DNA of 64,000 bases from Pedobacter ginsengisoli. GTDB lineage: Bacteria > Bacteroidota > Bacteroidia > Sphingobacteriales > Sphingobacteriaceae. Shown in pieces: positions 1 through 8,829 of this stretch. Made by a program: the position numbers and the translations under genes. Within the stretch, counting starts at the first letter, position 1. The number at the start of each line of letters is the position of its first letter. Where the stretch lies: NCBI RefSeq assembly GCF_030244015.1, contig NZ_JASSYX010000001.1, forward strand, positions 1,612,001-1,676,000, read 5' to 3'. The notes under the pieces were generated by a model. It did no database searches. It saw only the letters and a list, made by a program, of their open reading frames with translations, and was not told where the DNA came from.

Positions 1-271
1 GGCTGCTCCGGGATTAATTAAAGAAGACTTTCAGATCAATCTGAAGAAAGATACACTGTCTGTTTGGGTAGAGAAAAAAGAAATTGAATCAGAGGTTAAA
101 AAAGATTATACCCGCAAAGAGTTTGAGTATTCCTCATTCGCAAGGTCCTTCGTGTTACCTGAAAGCGTAAATGCAGATAGCATCACAGCAGAGTATTTGA
201 ATGGAATTTTAAACATCACTATAGGTAAAGACGATGTTAAATCACAAAGCAAAGAGATAAAAGTTTCATAA
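1..271 (+). CDS. Hsp20/alpha-crystallin small heat-shock protein, 3' end
   Basis: The reading frame is open from the window edge (first full codon at base 2) to TAA at 269-271, so only the last 89 residues are present. They read like the beta-sandwich core of an Hsp20 chaperone: a strand ending in LSVWVEKK, then a YTRKEFEYSSFARSFVLPESV block and an EYLNGILNITIGK block, which matches the typical F-x-R-x-F-x-LP...A-x-x-NG-x-L-x-I pattern, and a short charged tail with an IKV end. Such proteins hold unfolded proteins in the cytoplasm. A strong intrinsic terminator follows directly. The start and N-terminal part lie outside the window. Confidence 0.9.
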   Translation, partial: AAPGLIKEDFQINLKKDTLSVWVEKKEIESEVKKDYTRKEFEYSSFARSFVLPESVNADSITAEYLNGILNITIGKDDVKSQSKEIKVS

Positions 272-297
272 TAAGTTAGAGTTTGGTTTTTAAGGTT

Positions 298-332
298 GAG
301 GGGTATGCCGGAGGGCATATCCCTCTTTTTTT
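298..332 (+). terminator. Intrinsic terminator after hsp20
   Basis: A 12-bp stem (298-309 with 314-325, one G-U pair) closes a 4-nt loop and is followed by seven T residues (326-332). It terminates the rightward hsp20 transcript. The T-tract runs up to the stop codon of the convergent arginine decarboxylase gene (331-333). There is no T-tract in the leftward direction. Confidence 0.9.
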
Positions 333-1722
333 AGGTATATCCCAGGATTTTTAATACCTGCTTGCTGTTTTGTTCTTCTCCAAAAACCTCAAAGTTAAAA
401 GTTTCGTCACGATTTCTTCTGATGATCACATGTTTAGGACTAGGTAGCAGGCAGTGGTGGATACCACCGTAGCCACTCAGTACTTCCTGGTATGCCCCGG
501 TATTGAAAAATCCTAAATATTGTACCTTTCTTGTTTTTGGCATAAACACACTATTCATATGTGCTTCCTGGTTGTAATAATCCTGTCCGTCGCAGGTAAT
601 ACCGCCGAGGTTCACCCGTTCATATTCTGCATCCCAGTTGTTAACAGGCAACAAGATGTATTTTTGGTTAAGCGCCCACACATCAGGGAGATTTGTGATA
701 AATGAGCCGTCAAGCATCAACCACTTCTCCCTGTCATTCTGCTGTTTACGGCCTAATACTTTATAAAGAATCCCAGACGCCTCCGCAACAGTATATTTGC
801 CAAATTCAGTAATAATGTCCGGTTCCACTACATCGTGTTCCGCACAGATCTCTTTGATCCTTTTTACGATCTCATTGACCATATATTCGTAATCAAAATC
901 GAATACCAGGGAGTCTTTAAATGGCATACCCCCACCAATATCCAGCGTATCCAGTTCAGGATTGATCTTCTTAAATTTGCAGTATAGCGTTACATATTTC
1001 TCCAGCTCGTTCCAGTAGTACGGAGAGTCCGTAATACCGGAGTTGATGAAAAAGTGGAGTAATTTTACCCTGAAATTAGGGTTTGCGGAGATCTTATTGT
1101 TGTAAAAGTCGATCACGTCTTCCATACGTACCCCAAGCCGGGATGTATAGAATTGTGAATCCGGTTGCTCCTCTGCCGCAATACGGATCCCCAGATTACA
1201 TGGAGTATCCATCTCCACTTCGTCATCAAAGAGGTTGAATTCCTCTTTGTTATCAAGAACCGGGATGATATTTTTATAGCCATCGTGCAGCATATCTATA
1301 ATGTACTGCTTATACTGGTAGGTTTTGAAGCCATTACAGATCACCGTAATGTCTTTGTTCAAGGCGCCCTTTTTTTCCAGTGCCTCGATCATCGGCATGT
1401 CAAAGGCAGATGAAGTCTCTAAGTGAATACCATTTTTGAGCGCTTCCTCTACAATATGACGAAAGTGAGAGCTTTTTGTGCAATAACAATATTTATAATC
1501 TCCGCGGTAATTGTTTTTGATGATCGCCGTTTGGAAAAGCAGCTTGGCCTGCTGGATTTTTTTGCTGATCATCGGCAGATAGGTAAAACGCAATGGAGTT
1601 CCATAGGTTTCAATCATCTCCATTAGATTCAGATCCTGAAAATACAATTCATCGTCTATAACGCTATAGCCTTCCTGTGGAAAACCAACACTTAGATCAA
1701 GAAATTCCGAGTAACTCTGCAT
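331..1722 (-). CDS. speA: Arginine decarboxylase, PLP-dependent
   Basis: The 463-residue protein belongs to the alanine-racemase-fold (group IV) PLP decarboxylases and resembles the short arginine decarboxylases of Bacteroidota, which convert arginine to agmatine as the first step towards polyamines. The probable PLP lysine is K83 in CYCTKSSH. The glycine-rich phosphate-binding DIGGGMPF lies at about 261-268, and a GFFNTGAYQE motif near the C-terminus corresponds to the conserved aromatic/Gly region of the active site. It is cytoplasmic with no signal peptide. It ends against the hsp20 terminator and lies downstream of two other arginine-degrading genes on the same strand, about 90 nt after ctlX, so it may be part of the same transcript. 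Substrate could be confused with other group IV decarboxylases, but the neighbours favour arginine. Confidence 0.85.
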   Translation of the reverse strand: MQSYSEFLDLSVGFPQEGYSVIDDELYFQDLNLMEMIETYGTPLRFTYLPMISKKIQQAKLLFQTAIIKNNYRGDYKYCYCTKSSHFRHIVEEALKNGIHLETSSAFDMPMIEALEKKGALNKDITVICNGFKTYQYKQYIIDMLHDGYKNIIPVLDNKEEFNLFDDEVEMDTPCNLGIRIAAEEQPDSQFYTSRLGVRMEDVIDFYNNKISANPNFRVKLLHFFINSGITDSPYYWNELEKYVTLYCKFKKINPELDTLDIGGGMPFKDSLVFDFDYEYMVNEIVKRIKEICAEHDVVEPDIITEFGKYTVAEASGILYKVLGRKQQNDREKWLMLDGSFITNLPDVWALNQKYILLPVNNWDAEYERVNLGGITCDGQDYYNQEAHMNSVFMPKTRKVQYLGFFNTGAYQEVLSGYGGIHHCLLPSPKHVIIRRNRDETFNFEVFGEEQNSKQVLKILGYT

Positions 1723-1811
1723 TTATAGTTATAATAATTTTTGCAAAAATGTAATTTTAAATCGAGAAAAAACGGTTATTAATTAAAATACTGTCATTGA
1801 TAAGTATAAAT

Positions 1812-2726
1812 CTATCTTTTCTTCAGATGGATTTCTGCAAGCATGCACCTGGCACTTCCGCCACCATTTTTTTCTATGGTATCCAGTGGTGAATGAACCA
1901 GACGGCAATACTTCTCCAAAAGAAAGACCTGCATTTCCGTCAATGATGAATAAGCCTGCTCTGACATCACCAACAGTCCTTCTCCATTTTTGTTTTTTAC
2001 CTGCAGCATGTTGCCCGCAAAATGGTTCATCTGGTCAATGCTGATCTCTATGATTTCTTTTCGGGTGTGGATCAGGTGCTGCATGACCAGCTCCCGTTCC
2101 TGGAAATTTTGTATCGATTCCAAACAGACGACTGCAAAACGGTCGCCAATGCACATCATCACATTGGTGTGATAAATTGGATAGCCGTCCCGATCGTCAG
2201 CTTTAAACGTTACGGCAGTATAACCGGAGATTCTGCACCAGTCGGCGAGTACCTGCTCATTTGTTCTTAAAGACAGACAGGCATAAGCCAGTTTATGCTC
2301 CCTGTCCAGCACCATACTTCCCGTCCCTTCCAGAAAGAGCTCCTGATCTTCATACTCCGAAATGTCGGTGACCATTCCGATGTTAAATTTGTCTGATAAC
2401 TGTTTAATGATGTCGTCCCTGCGTTCCTGTCTGCGGTTTTCCGAAAACATAGGGTAGAGAAAGACCTCGCCGTTTTCGTGGAAGGAGATCCAATTGTTTG
2501 GGAAGATCGAATCCGGTGTCTCCGGATCCAGAGTATCATTGATCACCGTGACATCTATACCATTGCTGCGCAACAGTTCCACGAAATTATCAAATTCCCT
2601 TAAGGCGAGTTCCTGTACCCCATTTTGCTCAGAAGCTTGCTGGAATTTATTGTTTACAGCCGTTTGCTCGTTGAATTTGAAATCAACCGGGCGAATCATC
2701 AATATATGACTGGTAGTTTGCATATC
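1812..2726 (-). CDS. ctlX: Citrulline hydrolase-type protein CtlX (arginine deiminase superfamily)
   Basis: A guanidino-group-modifying (DDAH/arginine deiminase fold) enzyme of about 304 residues. It starts with the family-typical QTTSHILMIRPVDF block, and carries LEGTGSMVLDR (Glu/Asp), a central NHFAGNMLQV (His) and the C-terminal NGGGSARCMLAEIHL with the nucleophilic Cys. CtlX proteins are associated with citrulline use, and hydrolysis of citrulline would give ornithine, CO2 and ammonia. I chose the ATG at 2726 because homology-like sequence begins there; an in-frame ATG at 2744 would make 310 residues and overlap the upstream stop by 11 nt. Either way it is in operon with the deiminase-like gene upstream, which suggests arginine to citrulline to ornithine. 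The exact reaction is inferred. Confidence 0.85.
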   Translation of the reverse strand, partial: DMQTTSHILMIRPVDFKFNEQTAVNNKFQQASEQNGVQELALREFDNFVELLRSNGIDVTVINDTLDPETPDSIFPNNWISFHENGEVFLYPMFSENRRQERRDDIIKQLSDKFNIGMVTDISEYEDQELFLEGTGSMVLDREHKLAYACLSLRTNEQVLADWCRISGYTAVTFKADDRDGYPIYHTNVMMCIGDRFAVVCLESIQNFQERELVMQHLIHTRKEIIEISIDQMNHFAGNMLQVKNKNGEGLLVMSEQAYSSLTEMQVFLLEKYCRLVHSPLDTIEKNGGGSARCMLAEIHLKKR

Positions 2727-2733
2727 CAATTTA

Positions 2734-4176
2734 TTATAATGCATCCCTTAAAATCGGCAGGCTCATACAATGAAAACCGCCTCTGGCCCGGGAAAGCTCA
2801 GCAGAAGGCATTAAGATCAGTGTATTGCTAATGGTTTCAATATCTGCATTTCCGTTTTCAATGTCGTTCAGCAGATCTTTGACCTTAATGGTGTTGAATC
2901 CATTGGCTTTAAATGCCTCAATGGTCTTGTCATTGCGGTCATAGCCCAAAACAACACCTTCCTTAATTGCCAGCAGATTACAAGAATCAGTCCATTGTTC
3001 ACGGGCATCGTAAGGAAAAGAACCGTTGCCGCTGTAAAGGAAGCAGGTAGGTTCGGTACTTCCCAGATCGTTTTGACTAATGTCATCCAGCAGGGCTTCT
3101 ATACTCTCAAAAGTTCTGGGGGCTGTTTTGCCTTTTGTAAACTGAAGTATTTCTGTAATCTCCTTGTGATCTGCCTCAACCAGAAAATTGATAGGCTCGC
3201 CGGCATTTGCCGGTTGATTTTTGGAAATAGAGCTGAGCAGCGCCCACATATTCCGCTTGATCTGTGTGAAAACAGTATCAATATGCATAAAATCCCGTTT
3301 GTTCGGAATCTTCACTACTGTGACCTTAGTCACCACGTTGTTCTCAAACAGTAGTTTTATGGCCTCATTGGCGCCATAGGCTGACGTTCTTTCACTGCAA
3401 CCGATCAGAACATGGTCGGGGCTTACCATCATCACGTCACCGCCTTCGAGTGTAGTTCTGTGGTCTTCTTCTTCACCGGGCCTCAGGAAGTGCTGTGCCG
3501 GATCTGGAATTTCCAGTATGTTCTCCGCATAATCAGCAAATACCGGATGGTTAAAAAAGATGTACCGCATGAGCAATGTTTCTCTGTTACGGGCTTTTTT
3601 TGCCGGTTTATTTAATAAGATGTGCCTATTTATGGTAATGCCGACATCCCTGGTAAAGATGAGATTGGGAATGGGAGCAAAGATCATGTGATCATCGTTG
3701 AGGCTACCGGAGATAAATATTTTAGCAAGTTCTTTTGGATCAGTATTTACCATTTGCTGTTGAAGCCTATAAGTGCAACCTTCGATGGCACAGACTGCCG
3801 CCACCAGTTTCTGTCTGATAGATGTGTCCTGCAATATATCTGCAAGCAGGTTCTGCACCTCTATTACCGCAAGTGAATTATGGAAGTCAGGATGGTCGGG
3901 TTTGAAGAAACTTCTGTCCGCTTTTTTTGAATCTATCTCTTTTAAATTGCCCCTGATCTTTTGCGGATCCAGAAAATACATCAAAAGTTTGATGTAATAA
4001 TCATACTCATCTCTGCGAATGGTATCAAGATGTACAATGTCCTCAAAAAGCCAGTCCTGGGCCTTGGAGGGAACCACTTTACCTAAGCCGCTGTCAGGGC
4101 TATGGATCAGTAATTTGCGCAGCCTGCCAATCTCTGTACTTACATTTACATTGAAACTCTGGTTTTGCTCAGTCAT
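2734..4176 (-). CDS. Arginine deiminase-family protein
   Basis: About 480 residues. All arginine deiminase signatures are visible: FTRDVG at about 174-179, EGGDVM at 244-249, HIDTVF at 298-303 and the C-terminal GGFHCMSLP with the catalytic Cys about 11 residues from the end. Arginine deiminase makes citrulline and ammonia. It is longer than classical ArcA (about 410), with extra sequence in the N-terminal half, as in Bacteroidota relatives often annotated as amidinotransferases. The longest frame begins with TTG at 4197, but that TTG lies inside a good promoter -7 box (4195-4202), so the ATG at 4176 is the better start. No arcB or arcC is near; CtlX follows directly. Confidence 0.85.
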   Translation of the reverse strand: MTEQNQSFNVNVSTEIGRLRKLLIHSPDSGLGKVVPSKAQDWLFEDIVHLDTIRRDEYDYYIKLLMYFLDPQKIRGNLKEIDSKKADRSFFKPDHPDFHNSLAVIEVQNLLADILQDTSIRQKLVAAVCAIEGCTYRLQQQMVNTDPKELAKIFISGSLNDDHMIFAPIPNLIFTRDVGITINRHILLNKPAKKARNRETLLMRYIFFNHPVFADYAENILEIPDPAQHFLRPGEEEDHRTTLEGGDVMMVSPDHVLIGCSERTSAYGANEAIKLLFENNVVTKVTVVKIPNKRDFMHIDTVFTQIKRNMWALLSSISKNQPANAGEPINFLVEADHKEITEILQFTKGKTAPRTFESIEALLDDISQNDLGSTEPTCFLYSGNGSFPYDAREQWTDSCNLLAIKEGVVLGYDRNDKTIEAFKANGFNTIKVKDLLNDIENGNADIETISNTLILMPSAELSRARGGFHCMSLPILRDAL

Positions 4177-4194
4177 AATAAGTTTGTAGTTGGA

Positions 4195-4224
4195 CAAATC
4201 TATTTAATTTTGGGATAGTATCAA
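4195..4224 (-). promoter_or_regulatory. Promoter of the arginine deiminase-ctlX unit
   Basis: On the minus strand a -33 TTG (4222-4224) and a -7 TAGATTTG (4195-4202) are separated by 19 nt, matching the Bacteroidota vegetative consensus. Transcription would begin around 4189, about a dozen bases before the ATG at 4176. Confidence 0.7.
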
Positions 4225-4258
4225 GCAAGCTTTAAGTTCGCCCTTCAAATTTTTTATC

Positions 4259-4266
4259 TAAATTTG
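4259..4266 (+). promoter_or_regulatory. -7 box of argS, 5 nt before the ATG
   Basis: TAAATTTG fits the TAnnTTTG consensus exactly and ends 5 nt before the argS ATG, so the transcript should begin at or next to the start codon. No clear -33 TTG is seen at the expected distance. Confidence 0.6.
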
Positions 4267-4271
4267 CGGCT

Positions 4272-6038
4272 ATGAATTTTATTATTTCCGAAGCACTGAA
4301 AGGCATTAAACAACTTTATAATGAAGATGTCCCTGAAAGTGCGATCAGCATACAGGATACACGAAAAGAATTTGAAGGACAGGTAACGATAGTAGTTTTC
4401 CCTATTGTACGTTTTTCTAAGAAATCGCCGGAGCAAACCGCAAATGACTTGGGTGATTTTCTGGTGGAGAACTTAAATGAAGTTGTTGCATTTAACGTTG
4501 TTAAAGGTTTTCTGAATTTAAGCATCGCAGATTCCTATTGGTTAAATTTATTCAATACAGAGCTGCTTGATCCTTCGTTTGGTACTTTTAAACCCAATGG
4601 TAAAAAAGTGATGGTGGAATACTCATCACCCAATACAAACAAGCCTTTGCATCTGGGTCATGTAAGGAATAACCTGCTAGGGTATTCTGTAGCAGAATTG
4701 CTCAATGCTGTGGGTTATGAGGTTTTCAAGGTAAACCTGGTAAATGACAGGGGGATTCACATTTGTAAATCCATGCTGGCATGGCAAAAATGGGGTAACG
4801 GCGAAACTCCTGAGAACTCATTTCTGAAGGGTGATCACCTGGTGGGAAAATATTATGTGATCTTTGATAAAGAATATAAAAAGGAAATTGATGCACTGAA
4901 ACAGGAAGGGCAAACTGAGGAAGATGCTAAAAAGAATGCTCCGCTGATCAAAGAAGCGCAAAGAATGCTTCAGGACTGGGAAGCGGGTGATTCTTCGGTA
5001 ATTGACCTTTGGAAGACCATGAACGGATGGGTGTACGATGGATTTGCAGTGACCTATAAAAATCTTGGAGTCGATTTCGATAAATATTACTACGAAAGTA
5101 ATACCTATTTATTGGGAAAAGATACGGTAGAAGAAGGTCTTCAAAAAGGAGTTTTCTTTAAGAAGCCGGATGGGTCTGTGTGGATAGACTTAACCGCGGA
5201 TGGTTTGGATCAGAAACTGGTGCTGCGGGCTGATGGTACATCTGTGTACATCACACAGGATTTAGGAACAGCACAAATGAAATATGATGACTTCAAAATG
5301 GATGAGTCTATTTACGTGGTGGGCAATGAACAGGACTATCATTTTAAAGTACTGTTTCTTATCCTCCAAAAACTTGGGAAAAGCTGGGCTCAGGGACTTT
5401 ACCATTTGTCATATGGAATGGTTGACCTGCCAAGTGGTAAAATGAAATCCCGCGAAGGGACGGTAGTGGACGCCGATGATCTTATTACCGAAATGGTAAA
5501 AACGGCAAAACAAAAAACAGAACTCCTGGGTAAAGTGAATGGTTTCTCAGAAGACGAAAAAGAGAATCTGTATTACCAGATTGGCATGGGGGCACTGAAA
5601 TACTTTTTGCTAAAAGTAGAACCAAAAAAGCGACTGTTGTTTGATCCTGCAGAATCAATTGATTTTCAGGGAAATACCGGACCTTTTATACAGTATACAC
5701 ATGCACGTATCAAGTCTTTGATGGCCAAAGCCGGGTTCAGTGCAAGTAAAGGTGTAGATGTGGCAATTAGCGCAACAGAACTGGATATGATCCTGCTGCT
5801 GTCTAAATATCCTTTAGAATTGACGGAGGCAGCTAAGGCGCATAGTCCCGCAACACTGGCCAATTACCTTTATGAGGTTGCCAAAATGTTTAATAAGTTC
5901 TATCATGAAATACCGCCCATAATTAAAGAAGAAGATGAGGATTTAAGGCAACATCGTCTGAATTTAAGTGCAGTAACTGCAGGAATATTAAAATCAGGCA
6001 TGAAAATGCTTGGTATAGAGGTTCCCGAAAAGATGTAA
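4272..6038 (+). CDS. argS: Arginine-tRNA ligase
   Basis: A full-length (588 residues) class I aminoacyl-tRNA synthetase that charges tRNA-Arg. It has the N-terminal Arg-tRNA synthetase additional domain (about 1-90), the HIGH-type motif HLGH at 127-130 after the family-specific EYSSPNTNKPLH, the KMSK-equivalent KMKSREGT, and a C-terminal DALR anticodon-binding domain ending in the usual PEKM. It is divergent from the arginine deiminase-ctlX-decarboxylase genes, with 95 bp between start codons, and convergent with the AI-2E-type permease gene. A hairpin plus T-run terminator begins at its stop codon. Confidence 0.97.
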   Translation: MNFIISEALKGIKQLYNEDVPESAISIQDTRKEFEGQVTIVVFPIVRFSKKSPEQTANDLGDFLVENLNEVVAFNVVKGFLNLSIADSYWLNLFNTELLDPSFGTFKPNGKKVMVEYSSPNTNKPLHLGHVRNNLLGYSVAELLNAVGYEVFKVNLVNDRGIHICKSMLAWQKWGNGETPENSFLKGDHLVGKYYVIFDKEYKKEIDALKQEGQTEEDAKKNAPLIKEAQRMLQDWEAGDSSVIDLWKTMNGWVYDGFAVTYKNLGVDFDKYYYESNTYLLGKDTVEEGLQKGVFFKKPDGSVWIDLTADGLDQKLVLRADGTSVYITQDLGTAQMKYDDFKMDESIYVVGNEQDYHFKVLFLILQKLGKSWAQGLYHLSYGMVDLPSGKMKSREGTVVDADDLITEMVKTAKQKTELLGKVNGFSEDEKENLYYQIGMGALKYFLLKVEPKKRLLFDPAESIDFQGNTGPFIQYTHARIKSLMAKAGFSASKGVDVAISATELDMILLLSKYPLELTEAAKAHSPATLANYLYEVAKMFNKFYHEIPPIIKEEDEDLRQHRLNLSAVTAGILKSGMKMLGIEVPEKM

Positions 6039-6076
6039 CAAAGGACAGGGGGATTAATCCTTCTCCTTTGTTTTTT
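6037..6076 (+). terminator. argS terminator overlapping the convergent permease gene
   Basis: Nine paired bases (6037-6045 with 6064-6072) enclose a loop that itself contains a GGATTAATCC palindrome, followed by a T-run (6071-6076). It starts within the argS stop codon, and its 3' half lies inside the last codons of the convergent permease gene. Confidence 0.75.
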
Positions 6077-7187
6077 CCACACCTGGTTTTGCTGGCACTG
6101 CTTTCTTTTTTCTGAACGAGGCAAAGGTCATAGGACTTTTTGACGGCCGCTCGTCTCCCAGTAAAACTCCCCATTGCTTAAATGTTTCAGTCCGGTCAAA
6201 AATGACTTTTAGCACGGCGATGACTGGCATGGAAAGAAACATTCCGGACACGCCGGCAATACTGCCGCCTATGATCACACCGAGAATAGCAAATAAAGCA
6301 TTTATCTTGACCTTAGAGCCTACTATTCTGGGCATCAGTATGTTATTGTCCAGGAACTGGACCACTGCTATCACCAGCAGTACCGTAATGACCGGCCAGA
6401 GCTCAGTAGAGGATGTGAGCGTCAGCATTACCCCAATTAAATTACCAATCAACGCTCCAACATAGGGAATAAGATTCAGCATGGCGAAAATAACCCCGAT
6501 CAGTAAAGCATGCTTGATACCGACTATCATCAGTATACCACCCAACAAAATGGTCATGTAAGTTACCTGGATAAGTAGTCCCACTAAATAGTTTTTGATG
6601 ATGGATTCAGTTTCATAAATGGCATCTTTCACTTTATCGTGATGATCCGGTTTGAACCACATAAATATAAACCGTAGTAATATGTCTTTATAAAATAGCA
6701 TCAAATAAATATAAATCGGCAAAAGGCCTACAAACACAAATATAGAGCTGAGGGTTACAGCGGCCCCACTGGCTGCTTTCCCTGCCATGCCCAATAGATC
6801 GTTGCTTTTATCGTTGATGAATTTAACCTGCTCTTTCGTAGAAAAATCGCTGATACTGCTTACCCAGCTGCTCAGTGCGTTAAGGTGAATGCCGACATTT
6901 CGTTTGATCTGCGGAAAGTCTTCTATTAACGATCCGACCTGCATGGAAAAAAACCAAACAATGAGGCCCAGCAATATCGCCACGAGCAATATCGGAATAA
7001 TGATGGCTGCCGGCTCCGGGAATTTGTACTTTCTTAAAAAGCGGAAGACCGGTAAAAGCATGATGCTGATAAAGAAAGCCATGAGCACTGGCATGATGAT
7101 ATTATGGCCAATAACCAATATGGTGATAACCAGTACTAATCCAAGAAGTTCAATTGATCGTCTGACGGTGAGCGGTATGTCTGTCAT
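6054..7187 (-). CDS. AI-2E family transporter (PerM/TqsA-like permease)
   Basis: 377 residues with a family-typical layout: two N-terminal membrane helices with LVLVITILVIGHNIIMPVLMAFFISIMLLP, a third helix (AAIIIPILLVAILLGLIVWFF), a soluble amphipathic segment, then further helices. The signature PYVGALIGNLIG and the DNNILMPRIVGSKVKINAL motif near the C-terminus are diagnostic of this family. The C-terminal tail is Lys-rich and cytoplasmic. Members include exporters of the signal AI-2 and Na+/H+ antiporters, and most have no known substrate, so no substrate is claimed here. Monocistronic; its 3' end carries part of the argS terminator. Confidence 0.9.
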   Translation of the reverse strand: MTDIPLTVRRSIELLGLVLVITILVIGHNIIMPVLMAFFISIMLLPVFRFLRKYKFPEPAAIIIPILLVAILLGLIVWFFSMQVGSLIEDFPQIKRNVGIHLNALSSWVSSISDFSTKEQVKFINDKSNDLLGMAGKAASGAAVTLSSIFVFVGLLPIYIYLMLFYKDILLRFIFMWFKPDHHDKVKDAIYETESIIKNYLVGLLIQVTYMTILLGGILMIVGIKHALLIGVIFAMLNLIPYVGALIGNLIGVMLTLTSSTELWPVITVLLVIAVVQFLDNNILMPRIVGSKVKINALFAILGVIIGGSIAGVSGMFLSMPVIAVLKVIFDRTETFKQWGVLLGDERPSKSPMTFASFRKKKAVPAKPGVEKTKEKD

Positions 7188-7274
7188 GAATTTAATTTTA
7201 GCTGTTTATTTAATAATAAGGTAAAAAGACATATATATTCATTTTGTAACAGTAAAAGGTACGAAATGTTTGGG

Positions 7275-7282
7275 TAGTTTTG
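7275..7282 (+). promoter_or_regulatory. -7 box of mnmE, 5 nt before the ATG
   Basis: TAGTTTTG matches TAnnTTTG and ends 5 nt before the ATG at 7288, the same geometry as argS. It also shows that an in-frame upstream TTG (7270) cannot be the start. Confidence 0.6.
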
Positions 7283-7287
7283 CGGGT

Positions 7288-8658
7288 ATGATTACGAACG
7301 AGACTATAATTGCCTTATCTACACCGCCCGGAGTGGGTGCTATTGGTGTGATACGTCTTTCAGGAAAAGAAGCAATAAGTATTACCAATAGTGTTTTTAA
7401 CGGTAAGGACTTATTGAAGCAAGAATCACATACCGTACATTTCGGCTTGATTATGGATGGTGAGACGGTTATAGATGAGGTTCTTGTGAGTTTGTTCATT
7501 GCGCCAAAATCATATACAAAAGAAAATGTGGTGGAAATCTCCTGCCATGGTTCAAATTACATCATCCAGAAGATCATCACACTGCTCATCAGACACGGAG
7601 CATCTGCAGCCAAACCAGGAGAATTTACCTTAAGGGCTTTCTTAAATGGAGGCTTAGACCTTTCTCAGGCAGAGGCAGTTGCTGATCTTATCTCCTCTGA
7701 TTCCGCTGCTGCCCATCAGGTAGCTATGAATCAGTTAAGGGGTGGATTCAGCACAGAACTAAATGTATTGCGTGAGCAGCTGATCCATTTTGCTTCCATG
7801 ATAGAACTGGAGCTGGATTTTGCAGAAGAAGATGTCGAATTTGCCAATAGGGACCAGCTGCAGGAGTTGATTAATAAAATTACCATCGTACTTAACAAAC
7901 TGATCCGTTCTTTTGAACTCGGTAATGTGATTAAAGAGGGAATCAATACAGTGATTGCCGGAAGGCCGAATGCAGGCAAATCTACCTTGCTGAATGCCTT
8001 GTTGAACGAAGACAGGGCTATTGTAAGTGAAATTGCCGGTACTACAAGAGATACCATAGAGGAATTGCTGAACATCAACGGTATCAACTTCAGATTGATC
8101 GATACGGCAGGCATTCGTGAAGCTAGGGATACCATAGAAGCAATTGGCGTCGAGAAAACAATGCAAAAGATCAGCCAGTCCGCGGTGCTGGTGTATGTAT
8201 TTGATGTGGTCAATTTATCTGCGGATGAGATCCGTGAAGATATTGAACGCCTGAATAAACCTGGGGTGGCTTTTTTGGCGGTTGCCAATAAGATAGACCT
8301 TTCATTAAGTGACCGCTTAAAAGAACTCAAGCTTCCGGCTGATATTCAATTTATTGCCATTTCGGCAAGAGAACGTCAGCATATTGAAGAACTGAAGGCC
8401 CTCCTGTATGATACTGCAGTGGGAGACAGGTTATCTGATAGCCATACGATGGTAACCAATATAAGGCATGTTGAGGCCCTGCAAAGAACGCAGGAGGCCC
8501 TAAACAATGTGGCAAAGGGGTTAAATAATCCGGTTACTTCAGATTTCCTGGCAATGGATATCAAGCAGGCATTACATTATTTGGGAGAGATCACCGGACA
8601 GGTTACTACAGATGATCTGCTGGAGAACATCTTCAGTAAATTCTGTATCGGAAAGTAG
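7288..8658 (+). CDS. mnmE: tRNA uridine-5-carboxymethylaminomethyl synthesis GTPase MnmE
   Basis: 456 residues. MnmE works with MnmG to modify U34 of certain tRNAs. The N-terminal folate-binding domain begins with the family-typical NETIIALSTPPGVGAIGVIRLSG; the inserted GTPase domain has G1 GRPNAGKS (about 225-232), G2 GTTRDT (251-256), G3 DTAG (272-275) and G4 NKID; the C-terminus ends FCIGK, where the conserved Cys sits. The ATG at 7288 gives the standard N-terminus; the longer frame needs a TTG inside the promoter. No neighbouring gene is co-directed closely enough to suggest an operon. Confidence 0.97.
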   Translation: MITNETIIALSTPPGVGAIGVIRLSGKEAISITNSVFNGKDLLKQESHTVHFGLIMDGETVIDEVLVSLFIAPKSYTKENVVEISCHGSNYIIQKIITLLIRHGASAAKPGEFTLRAFLNGGLDLSQAEAVADLISSDSAAAHQVAMNQLRGGFSTELNVLREQLIHFASMIELELDFAEEDVEFANRDQLQELINKITIVLNKLIRSFELGNVIKEGINTVIAGRPNAGKSTLLNALLNEDRAIVSEIAGTTRDTIEELLNINGINFRLIDTAGIREARDTIEAIGVEKTMQKISQSAVLVYVFDVVNLSADEIREDIERLNKPGVAFLAVANKIDLSLSDRLKELKLPADIQFIAISARERQHIEELKALLYDTAVGDRLSDSHTMVTNIRHVEALQRTQEALNNVAKGLNNPVTSDFLAMDIKQALHYLGEITGQVTTDDLLENIFSKFCIGK

Positions 8659-8829
8659 CATCTACGAACAAGATCTTGCCAGTCTCTGTCAGTATTGAAG
8701 TAGTGATTTGCTTTTAAGGACCAGGCATCTTCCGAAAAAGAATTAGCAGATCTCAGTACCTATTTGTTAAATTTACCACTAAGATGACAGACCCGCTATT
8801 TTACAATACTAATAAAACTTTTTAACAGC

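Noticed and set aside
7731..8330. Long antisense ORF (199 codons) within mnmE
   Set aside because: It is a shadow of the well-supported mnmE frame and has Ser/Leu-rich low-complexity translation with no family features.
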